The translations under genes and the position numbers were made by a program. A stretch of DNA of 64,000 nucleotides, taken from positions 42,906,501-42,970,500 of the forward strand of contig NC_133182.1 of NCBI RefSeq assembly GCF_049306965.1. The letters run 5' to 3'. This DNA is from Danio rerio. Its lineage: Eukaryota; Chordata; Actinopteri; Cypriniformes; Danionidae. Positions 20,396-30,778 of the stretch are shown in pieces. The stretch's first letter is position 1. Each line of letters begins with the position of its first letter. The notes under the pieces are model-generated. The model was not told the origin of the DNA. It worked only from the letters and a program-made list of their open reading frames with translations, and ran no database searches.

Positions 20396-23300
20396 CTACG
20401 CTCTCTTCATCCAGTCGTGTTGTAAGAACTGATCAAGCGTCATGTTTTGTCTCAGACACTTTGTGATCAGATCTCGGCAGTCTGTACAAGGGGAAAGAAG
20501 GTTAATACACTGCTTATAAGACTACATCTTACTTATAAGACTGTATAATATTCACTAAAGCTGACATTTATCAAGATACCTTCTGAAATGTGTGATTAAA
20601 AGACTAACAATGACAAGGGCTGTATCCTAAACCGCCCCCTATACCCTTAATAGTGCAGTATTTGCCAAGATGTGCATAAATCTTCAGAATGTGCGTAAAA
20701 ATGTAGGTTTAACTTGAAAAATGAAGGTTATGGAAACACAGCTAGTGTCTGTTCACTCACCTCTCATTAAGCTGGGTGGAAGCGAAATCTTGCCCTTGAC
20801 TTTAACATCGAAGTAGTTGACCAAGTCTCCGGTCATCATGTAATGCAGCAGGCAGCCTATAGCCCAGGCGCTAGATAAGACTGCTTTATCGTAGTTGTGT
20901 GCTTCCACTTTGTAAGCGCAGCCGAAGTCGATCAGCTTGATCTGCATAGTCTTCTTGTTGACCAGGATGTTGTCAGAATGCAGGTCGTTGTGCACGATTC
21001 CTTTGTCGATGCAATGCTGGACTGCCAGGACTATCTGTTGCACCAGGCATCGTGCCACAGGTTCGGCCAGCTTGCCCTTCTTGCTTACAAAGTCAGTCAG
21101 GACTACACAAGGCTTGGGGTACTCCAGGACCATTGAAATGCATTTAGGTTCATTAAACCACTCGTACATTTCGATCACGTATTTGCACAATGGCGGACGC
21201 TTCAGCATGAGCATGATCTCCACTTCTTTAAAAGGTTTGGTAGCTAAACCAGGCTGTGAGAAAGAGAGAACAGGGGTTAGTAGATGCAGATCTGAAGGAA
21301 GACTTTATTTAAAGGAGTAGTTCACGCAAAATAAATGTTTTCAGATTTCAGAAAAGCTTTATGCTCTTAATGCTGTAATAGCAATATATTTTGCAGAAGA
21401 TTTTTCCGATATCGTGCGGCCCTAGTTCAACTGTAATCAAGCAAAGCTCCAAGAACACTTTTGTGCACCAAAACACTGTAAAATGGCTGTGTGTGTGTTT
21501 GTCTTCTGCATCAGATCAGGGTTTGTGTTTACTGTGGTCAATGCAACTCTTGCCTGTTGCTCTACTGACTCTAATGGCCATACGCCATGCTGACCATAGT
21601 GTTGACCATAGTGAACACACTCTGAGCTGATGCCAACAAGAATACAAGAATTTGTTTGGTGTACAAAAGTGTTCTTGGAGCTTCGTTTGATTACAGTTGA
21701 ACTACTGGAGATAACTGTTTTGACAATGTTTCTGGTATTTTTCTAACATTTTGAGTCCCTTGTTGTCTATGAAGGATGAGGGAGCTCTCAGATTTCATCT
21801 AACACATCTTCATTTGTGTTCTGGTTATGAACGGAGGTCTCGGGGATGAGGGATTAATAACAGAATTTCCATTTCTGGTAAACTAATGTTTAAATGCATG
21901 CTACGTTGCTTTAGTATTTCTGTATTACAGCCACAAACTACAGTAACTGTTCACATTAATCAGATTTCACCACAATATCTGGGCATAAAGGTCAATTTTA
22001 CAGTAGTTTAGCGATGAAGAACTGCAAAATGACTTTCTTCAACTGGACCATGAGTGAAATGTTCATGCAGATTCACATGACTGGATTTGGCCTTTTGAAA
22101 TTCAACTACGCAACAGTAAATGTGTCCAAACCATCAACGAATTAAACACAGAGTGATTGTTTTCCAACTTACTACATGGGTGGCATCGTTTCCCTTCTCA
22201 ATCTGCTTGATGGCAACCTGCAAAGAGGAAATGCAATTATTCTTTTGCTCCCACATATTCTTCATCAACACAGATGCTCAATTAGACAATTAAAGACAGC
22301 AAAATGTGTAGTAAGAGAGTTTTACCTTCATGCAATCAGATTTACGGAGCGCTTTTTGCACTGTGCCGAAGGCCCCGCTTCCCAGAATAGCTCCCAGCTT
22401 GTAGAAACTTCCCAAAGGTCCTGAAAAAGAAGAGTTTAAGAGCTTTCAGGTCCATCATACTGATATTATCTTACACTAACAAATATATGTTGTATTAGCA
22501 AATATTATAGTACTGACGCCTACCATCAGAGGCTCCTAACGCCGAGATCTGGAGCCCCGAAGGTCCAGGGACAGGCTCTTCATCCGAATCTGGCTCTTTA
22601 TCTGGATCTGGCTCTTCATCCGAATCTGGCTCTTCATCCTGATCTGGCTCTTTATCCGGATCTGGCTCTTTATCTGGATCTGGCTCTTTATCCGGATCTG
22701 GCTCTCGATCTGGATCTTCATCCGAATCTGGCTCTTTATCTGGATCTGGCTCTTCATCCGAATCTGGCTCTTTATCCTGATCTGGCTCTTTATCTGGATC
22801 TGGCTCTTTATCTGGATCTGGCTCTTTATCCGGATCTGGCTCTCGATCTGGGTCCGGCTCTTGATCTGGATCTGGCTCTTCACCCGGATCTGGCTCTCGA
22901 TCTGGATCTTCACCCGGATCTGGCTCTTGATCTGGATCTGAATCTCCACCCGAATCTGGCTCTTCACCCGGATCTGGCTCTTGATCTGGATCAGACTCTG
23001 GATCCGGCTCTGGGTCTTCATCATACTCTTGATCTGGATCTGGCTCTCGATCTGGCTCTTGATCTGGCTCTTGATCTGGCTCTTGATCTGGCTCTCGATC
23101 TGGCTCTCGATCTGGCTCTTGATCTGGCTCTGGATCTGGACCCAGCTCATGATCTGGATTGTGCTCTGAATCAGGATCTGGCTCTTGATCTGGATTTGGC
23201 TCTTGATCTGGATTGAACTCTGTATCCGGCTCTTGATCTGGATCAGAATCAGGCTCCCCTTTGTTCCGTCTTCTGCGGAGGAAAGGCTTCTTCATGAGCT

Positions 23301-25309
23301 TCCACACCCTCCTGAAGAAAGCCTGGATTTTGTTCCTCCTGCTGCCTTGTGTTTGGATTTCTGAAATGAAGGAAAAGAACAAAGAAAAGATCAGAGACGT
23401 GACGGTCAGTGATTGTGTTCGCTATTAAGAATATATAAATGTAAAACAGGAAAAATATAAAACATTAAATACATTATTTTAATTTCACAGGACCTTTAAG
23501 GAGTATAAATCAGGCCTGTGAGAATAGTTGCTTCATGTCTATAATAAGTGCATTAAACTATCATATTGTGTTGTTGATCTGATGATGTTCAGGTTTGATT
23601 TTGCCCTCTGTCTGCAACTTTTGAGCTGCTGATTTTCTCATGATTTGTACTAAGAGCAGCTGAATGTCTGTCATTTCTTTTGTGTGTGTGCAGACGGTCT
23701 CACTGGTTGTGTTTTCCTCCACATTGTTATCAGGAGAGGACTCATACGGTGCTGTACTGTCATCAGAATGCATTGACCAGTCCTCTTCCAGCCACGGACA
23801 GAAGTCGCTGCAGAAGCTGATGATCTCCAAAAGTGAGCCTGCATGACAAAACCAGTCTTAATAGTCAATAATCAGAAACGGAGATTAATGCAAACACTTT
23901 ACTGGACTCATCATGATACTGTCTCATAAATATGGATGAGAGTTTATGCATGCTTATGACTGTCAACTATTACAACAGTCACCTGTGTGCCTTTGTTACC
24001 TGTATTACTGTAACTTGACATAAACAAATACATCATAACCTGTTATTGTCAAGAAATATTACCAAGACAACATAACATGTCATAAATCTGTCATCAACAT
24101 GATTGGCATGAGGCCGTTCTATTTTAAAATCACATTATTTCTCATTTTGTTTCATATATAACGTGTCTAATTTCATTTATACATTTATTTTAATCCTCCA
24201 ATACACTCATAGATCTCCTCACCCAGTTTATAAAATGGTTTAAATGTAAGAAAGCTTACCTGTTGTGTTTTTCTCAAGTGCTGTACCGGCATCGGAAACC
24301 ACAGTCCAGTCCTCCTCGTCCAGCCAGGGACAGAAGTTACTGCAGAAGCTGATGGTCTCCAAAAATGACCCTGGACACCAAAATCAGTCATAATGGTCAG
24401 TTTATTAATAATAAAATATATGAATGAAAATCTTCATGGATCAAAGTCTGTGTAAAACCCATTATTGATCATTTCTCATTTGTGTTTAAGAGTGTTTTAG
24501 TCATTTAAGTCTAGTGGCTGCTGACAAACTCACCGGTTGTGTTTTTCTCCACATTATTATCAGTAGCGGGTTCACCGGCATCCGAAACCACAGTCCAGTC
24601 CTCCTCGTCCAGCCAGGAACAGAAGTTACTGCAGAAGCTGATGGTCTCCAAAAATGAACCTGAAAAACAAAATCAGTCATGAGGGTCGATTTTCAGAAAC
24701 TTTCTGAACTATTCATAACAAAACTTCTCCATGGAAAATGATGAACTATTCCTTAATGCACTGAAGATTGCTGCACGAACAGAAAATCATCCATTTTAAC
24801 TCATACAATGAATTTCTGGCGTTCTAAAACATTTATTCCTAAATTATATATATATATAGTTCACAGTGTGTCTGATAATGTTTGATACTATTTGTTCTTC
24901 TGGAGAAAGTCTTATTTGTTTTATTTGGGCTAGAATAAAATCAGTTTTTAATTGTTTAAACAGCATTTTAAGCTCAATATTATTCGCCCCTTTAAGCTAT
25001 ATTTGTTTTGTATAGTCTACAGAACAAACCATCGTTATACAATAACTTGCCTAATTACCCTAACCTGCCTAGTTACCCTAATTACCCTAGTGAAGCCTTT
25101 ACATGTCACTTTAAGCTGTATAGAAGTGTCTTGAAGAATATCTAGTCTAATATTATTTACTGTCATCATGACAAAGAGGAAATAAATCAGTTATTAGAGA
25201 TGAGTTATTAACACTATTATGTGCAGAAATGTGCTGGAGAAATCTGCTCTCCGCTACACAGAAAATAAGGGAAAAAATGAACAGGGGGGCGAATAATTCA
25301 GACTTCAAC

Positions 25310-25389
<80 letters not shown>

Positions 25390-25995
25390 AGTGTGATATC
25401 TGCATTTTCTAATAGGACACATCCTGAGGGGGTTAAGATAGTGCTGGATGTGTATTGATTGTTTTGGCTAGGCCCAGTGAATAGAAAAGTCTCACTTTTG
25501 GACAATTTACCTCACAGGACAACTTTTCTCATCCTAAAGTCTATTTAAACCCCATTATTGATCATTTATCGTTATTGTTTCATGTGTAATGTGTCTTTTT
25601 CATTTCTACATTTATTTTAATCCCTCAATGCTTGGAGAATTATATCTCTACTCTTGTTTTTAATGGTTTTAACAGCTAATTAAGCTTGAGTGTTTGCTGA
25701 TAGTCTCACCGGTTGCATTTCTCTCCACTTTATTAGCAGTAGAGGGCTTGTGAAGTGCTGTAGCGGCCTCTGAAACCACAGTCCCGTCCACCTGGTCAAG
25801 CCAGGGACAGAAGTCGTCGCAGAAGCCGATTGTGTCGAGCCACAAACCTGCCTCCGCTTTCTCCATTCCACCACACACAGATGCTGTTGCTGCCATCGCG
25901 TGGTCAAACACAGGCATCGTGTTTTCACTCATAAATTGTTCTACTTCACTCGTAAAAGTGCTGTAAGTCGACAGATAATTAGTAAATCGATCCAT
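20396..25995 (-). CDS. Gene B: PIM-like chimeric kinase or pseudokinase, 9 exons, 737 aa, complete
   Basis: Exons in transcript order: 25710-25995, 24534-24659, 24260-24370, 23704-23838, 22524-23360, 22326-22420, 22173-22217, 20761-21253, 20396-20481, giving 2214 nt in frame. The architecture is that of gene A: Cys/Trp modules, basic patch, EPD repeat, kinase domain. The EPD exon is 48 bp longer than in A and 126 bp longer than in C, so kinase residues shift by +16: VAIK Lys534, alpha-C Glu557, HNDLHSDN 633-640, DFG 654-656. The same substitutions and the same shortened activation segment are present, so they predate the A/B duplication. The kinase exon starts PGLATKPFKEVEIM and ends in phase 1 (AGAG|GTGAGT), joining the exon that encodes CRDLITKCLRQNMTLDQFLQ. 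An 11.2 kb repeat insertion begins about 260 bp beyond the stop codon. Confidence 0.85.
21423..21703. mobile_element. Foldback (MITE-like) element in intron 7 of gene B
   Basis: The arms 21423-21472 and 21654-21703 are about 50 bp inverted repeats with about four mismatches (TAGTTCAACTGTAATCAA against its complement). The loop is about 180 bp. No coding capacity. Shared by all gene copies, so older than the duplications. Confidence 0.65.
22524..23360 (-). repeat. Coding minisatellite exon (EPD repeats), gene B allele, 837 bp
   Basis: Compared with gene C this allele has 126 bp more. The difference is best explained by duplication of a block of EPDPDK/EPDSDE units, because the DKEPDSDE stretch recurs after an EDPDRE link. 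Ends are as in the other alleles: acceptor at 23360 and donor GATG|GTAGGC at 22524. Confidence 0.88.
24856..25311 (-). mobile_element. Non-autonomous DNA transposon fragment in intron 1 of gene B
   Basis: Same insertion as in gene C, with the same truncated end and the same flanking (AT)n. Confidence 0.65.
25315..25390. repeat. (AT)n-(GT)n microsatellite, intron 1 of gene B
   Basis: About 32 AT units then GT units, next to the transposon end. Confidence 0.95.
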
Positions 25996-26360
25996 TTACT
26001 CAAACTCTGTAAACGCGCTCAAATGACAATCCTTTCACTAGCTTGATAATCACTGAACTGGAGAGTGGTTAGCCGCGTGACGTCACTTATGGAATTTTTG
26101 GAATGGCGTCTCTAGCCGCGTTTATTTTCAAAAGTTCAGATTCTTCAGAACAGCACAGAAATGAGTGAATATTACCGAGCCAGCACTGATTTCATATCTG
26201 AAACCGGGCCGTAATCAATACACAACAGCTCCTGTCAGAGTCTGCCTCAGAAATAACAGCTCGTCAATGTCAAAATGTCAGCCAATCAAATCAAACAGGG
26301 CGGGCTTTACAGTTCGCGGAGAATATTTCAAAATTAATTTCCCAAAATACTAAATTAATA
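25996..26360 (-). promoter_or_regulatory. Upstream region of gene B with full CRE palindrome
   Basis: The TGACGTCA core is at 26078-26085, at the same distance from the start codon as in genes A and C. The block around it is nearly invariant among the copies. Confidence 0.5.
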
Positions 26361-27466
26361 CTCGAGTACAAATGATCAAATTCACTAATCACTATGCTCT
26401 GGACTGAGTTTTCTGTGTCAGATTACTGTATTGACACTTTATAAAGGACTGAATACTAAATAGCTGATAATATACGTTACTCTTCTGTTTTTTTGCATAT
26501 AAAAAATAACTTTTAAGGCTGAAAATAAACTTTAAGAGCTCTTTAAAAATGTCCAGAGCTGATTGTTTTAGATTACCCCATTTGGGTTGGTGAATGTAAC
26601 ATTTAGACTACCTAATAATTAACACAAATCACAATAAATGTTATAATTGGGGGGAAATGAAGAAAACCACTGATTAATCTGAGTGAACACAGTAAATTGA
26701 CAGTTTATTAAAGGAAAAGTCACATAGTTAAAGGTTCATTATTAGTGAGAATTGTATTAAAGTGTGATCAAATTATTGCTTGTTAATTAGTAAACATGGA
26801 TCATAATGTACATCATGTTACATAAACCTGTATAATAAATACACTCATATTGAAGAGGTTTAATTGTTTCAAGGCATTAAAATAAGCCATCTGCTTATAA
26901 AAAATAAACTTTTCATTGAAAAATCACTAAAAGTCTGACCTAAAGGTTTCTGCATACTGTTTTAGATTTTAGAAATAAAATTCTGCCATCTGAGAGGAAA
27001 AAAATCAGCAATTTACACACATAATTTATTATTTACTTCACATTTCTTTTGGACAGATTCATCTAAAACAAAATTCCCATTCATTTTCAATGTGGGGTCA
27101 GCAACTACAGTAAGATCAGCTTTAAACATGTTCGATCAACAATCCGTCTCTCAATGACTTTCAAATCCAAGCTTATTTAATATGAGATGTGTTGATCTGA
27201 GATGCTGTACAATTGACACACAAAGCACAATTGAGTTTGTATTTATTCCTTTTCACCACACATTTTAAAGGATTTTCACAATACCTTTAAAGGTTTTTGA
27301 GTCAGACAGCTCCAACTTATTAATAACAATAACACAACTCATATCTTTCAAAATACCTGATTTATTACACCTGAAGATGAAACAAACGAATCACAATATT
27401 TATAATACATCACAATAGTCAGCGCTGAGAAGGCAAATGCTTTAGGTGTTAATTTTAATATGAATA

Positions 27467-27469
<3 letters not shown>

Positions 27470-27504
<35 letters not shown>

Positions 27505-27528
27505 CTATATATATATATATATATATAA
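27470..27528. repeat. (AC)n/(AT)n compound microsatellite, right-unit copy
   Basis: About 15 AC units and about 11 AT units, equivalent to the tract at 5551-5628. Confidence 0.95.
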
Positions 27529-28058
27529 AAGCTGTTTTTTTTAAATGTCAGATTTTGTTGACAAATATCAAGCGTAATTTGTCCACCATTTAATAAAAGA
27601 AATCCAACAAAGTCAATATTTATTGAATTATTTAAGTCCTCACAGAGGAATTATGTGGCAGCAGTGTGTGAATATCAGTCACTGGTGATTATAACTCCAG
27701 CAGGTCATTTTGAAAAAGGCTCTAAGGTCAAGTATAGGAGCAGTACTAACAGTGTACATATATATGTGTGCATATATACTGCTTATGATCGCAAGAAGTG
27801 AAGAGTGTTGTACACAGTATGGTGTCCCCTTCACGTTTACTGGGACATCAGGACTCACACAATCTCTCTAACAGCACTTCCACCAGCAACACTGACCATC
27901 CATACTGACCAGCCCTGCTTAGCTTCAGAGAGTCTTGTGCTGCAGGGTGAGATTGCTGTGGTGGTTGGTTGACAGTGCGAAGTGAAGATCGCTGTGTGTG
28001 ACTCTGTTTGACATTTACATGTTTTACATACATTTTTCTTAATTGATATACATGCGAG

Positions 28059-28957
28059 GGTGACATGGTGGCGCAGTGGGTAGTGCTGTCGGCTCATAGC
28101 AAGAAGGTTGCTGGTTCGAGTCCTGGCTGGGTCAGTTGTCATTTCTTGTTGACGTGGGTCTCTGGATGCAGCCTTTATGATGCAAGCTGAGACTGCATCA
28201 CTCAGAGATGCAACGTCAGACACAGTGCACTCAAATAGAGCTAGTGACATCATTGTAAGGGGTGGGGTTAGGTGAGCGCATTATAAAGCATTAGATGCAG
28301 CTCACATTGCACTGCACCAGGTCTGCATCCCGGTTTCCCCCACAGTCCAAACACATGCGCTATAGGGGAACTGAATAACTGCCACAGTGAATTACGCTAC
28401 ATGAATGGACCAAGTCTGGCTTCCATACAAGAGGCAAACATGGACCATATCTGGACCGAGTCTCAGCCAGGTTAATAACCCATAACTGGGCCTGAACTGG
28501 GCCAGATATGTTGGTGTGTCGCGACTGCAATGTTTTTATAAACCCATGAAGCATTTCGCATTACGGCTGAGCTTTTTCTTGAAGCCACCTGATTGACGGA
28601 ATTTTTTCTTTACTCAAAAATAATTTAAATGTGTTTTAAAAGTGGGTCAAGATAGACCAAACTTACATGGCCCACATATACATTTAAACATCTGGGCCAA
28701 ATACTACATTTGATATCTGGCCCAAGTCCTGTGTGCCGCCTGTAAGACGGCGCCACCTCAGCTAAACCTGGGCCATGTTGGCCCACATGCTGCATGCCAG
28801 TGCTGGACGAATGCCTGCTGTGCCAGCTTTATACCAAATCTGGGCCAGAATTCTTTGCTACCCGGGAATATTAACTTTGATCTAAACCATCATCAACCGG
28901 TCATCTGCTGCATAAAATATGTGCAGGATAAGTTGGTGGTTCATTCCGCTGTGGTGA
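28059..28957 (+). mobile_element. DANA-type SINE split by two later insertions (right unit)
   Basis: Pieces at 28059-28159, 28330-28378 and 28899-28957, with the same two interrupting segments as the copy at 6161-7055. Confidence 0.7.
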
Positions 28958-29505
28958 ACTCTGTGAAATCAGAATTATTCGCCCGCCTGTCAATTGTTGT
29001 TTTCTTTTTAAAATATTTCCCAAAGGATGTTTAACAGAGTCAGGCATTTTCACAACAAACTCTTCATGTACTCTCAATATACAAGACTATAGTTAGAATA
29101 ACAAAGTGCTTAAATGATTCAAAATGAGAATAAAACAGAACTGACAGCAAACTCACCGTTATCCAGCTCATACTCAGAGGCTCCAGGGAAATATTAGCAG
29201 TGTTTAGGAGACAATATCTGCATGAGGGACCACTTAAAGGGAGCGTTCACCCAGAAATAGAAATTCTGTGGTCATTTTCTTCTGTTGAACACAAAGGAAG
29301 ATGAACTGAAGAATGTTGCAAACGCATGACCACTGACATCCATAGTAGAATAAACAAATACTGTGGAAGTCAATGGCTATTCTTCAAAATATCCACTTTT
29401 GTGTTCAACAACAAACTCAAGCTAGTTTTGAACAAGTCTGGAATGAGTAAATAATGGCAAACCTTTCATTTGTGGAAATACAATCAACTTTATTCAGAAC
29501 AAAGT

Positions 29506-29805
29506 TCACACTGCCTCTGTAATGCTGATACTGCAGGATATCGATGGTAAGATCATCTGAAGAGGATGTGTTGTTTCTCCAGAGATTATGAGGATGATGA
29601 TTAAATAAATCCACCATAAAAAGGCCCTCCACCACCACCTTACTCCTCCTAGATCATTTCTGATATCAGTAATTCTGAGATCTCCCTCATCCTCAAAGTC
29701 CAGAAAAATACACAAAAAAGATTTTCCGGCAGTTTCTGGACTTTGTTTCTGAGCAACTTGGGGCTGTTGCTGTCCATGAAGGATGAGGGAGCTCTCTGAT
29801 TTCAT
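29506..29805 (-). CDS. Hypothetical small ORF with one membrane segment (right unit)
   Basis: A 99 aa paralogue of 7603-7875. It starts MKSESSLILHGQQQ, continues through DEGDLRITDIRNDLGG, and ends with the same hydrophobic segment and C-terminus SISITEAV. AATAAA lies about 25 bp past the stop. The start-proximal 40-50 bp also occur in intron 7 of the genes (near 150-180, 21770 and 32160), so the 5' part may be a dispersed repeat. Coding status doubtful. Confidence 0.25.
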   Translation of the reverse strand: MKSESSLILHGQQQPQVAQKQSPETAGKSFLCIFLDFEDEGDLRITDIRNDLGGVRWWWRAFLWWIYLIIILIISGETTHPLQMILPSISCSISITEAV

Positions 29806-29899
29806 CTAAAGTTCTCTTCACTTGTGTTCAGGGGATTTATTTGCCAGATTAGTAATGCTTGGTCATTTTTTAACAGTTTTGTAATTCATTATTGTTTTA

Positions 29900-30162
29900 A
29901 ACCTTCTGCTTATCATATAAACCTGACCCAATGCTTTGTTCTGGTGCTGGTGTTTCTTCATCCTCATCCTCTAGAGGAACAACACGTCCTCCTCAAAATG
30001 CACTCAGATTTAACCATCCACATCCTCAGAGTCCATCACGGACTCCTCATTTCCATTTCTGCCTGCACAGAAGAGGCAGTTTCCTGGCACTGATGACGAC
30101 GCTGATCCTGCAGTGTTTGGGTCTCAGGACAGACTCTGGATCAGGCTCTGGTTCTGGATCAG
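29900..30162 (-). pseudogene. Degenerate acidic/PIM-like exon relic (right unit)
   Basis: Paralogue of 8359-8615 with the same DPEPEPDPES and LEDEDEETPAPEQS segments. It has 7 bp more in the middle, which the other copy lost. Confidence 0.35.
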
Positions 30163-30581
30163 TTAGATGTGGGTTCTTCTTGGCTTCTTTATGACGTTTG
30201 TGTTGGTTTTTATGAGTTTTTTATAGAAATGTTTTGTTAATTTTCTGCAGAAGACCTTGCTGCTTTCTGTGTGAAGTCCATACAGAGAAAAACACAAGAG
30301 GAAATATTAAAAACATGTCTGGCATTTGTCTAGCGCATATTTATATGACATGAGAAGCATCCCAGCGGGCACCTTGATGACAAAACTACATCAGAAACAG
30401 CATAAAAATGCAGATCGATTTATGTCAGCTGATTAACTTGACGTGTTTTTGACGCCAGTGTTAGATTTCAATTTGATGTCGTTTAGACGTCAAGCTAGTT
30501 TACATGCATTGTAGAGATATTTGTAATTTGTACTTGAAGCTTTCAGATGAATAAAACATTTCTTATAATACTTTATGTGTC

Positions 30582-30587
30582 TTTATT
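30582..30587 (-). terminator. Candidate poly(A) signal of gene A
   Basis: AATAAA on the minus strand, about 190 bp after the gene A stop codon, in the same context as the signal after gene B. Confidence 0.45.
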
Positions 30588-30778
30588 TTAGTGGTCAAAA
30601 GGACATCAGTGTGTAGATGTCAGGTAGACGTCAAGGTTCTGACATCAAATTGATCAGGGTTTTGGACATGCTTTCTTATGTTGTTTTGACATCAAAGTGA
30701 GATCCTAAACCTGATAAATGTAGTTCCCTTCAGGCTGAGTTGTGTTTACCTTCATCTGTATCGTGTCTCGTCTTCATT

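Larger units (their letters stand above)
4832..26749. repeat. Tandem duplication unit carrying gene B (middle copy)
   Basis: This copy spans the 3' flank and intergenic DNA (4832-20395) and gene B with about 750 bp upstream. After removing the 11,165 bp insertion it is about 10.75 kb and lines up with 26750-36828 through exons, introns and intergenic repeats, with scattered substitutions and small indels. Offsets drift from 21.61 to 21.90 kb relative to the left copy because of the EPD minisatellite, the (AT)n tracts and small indels. Confidence 0.9.

Noticed and set aside
20897-21320. Plus-strand ORFs opposite the main kinase exon (also 31280-31703)
   Set aside because: Antisense of the kinase exon; no independent signals.
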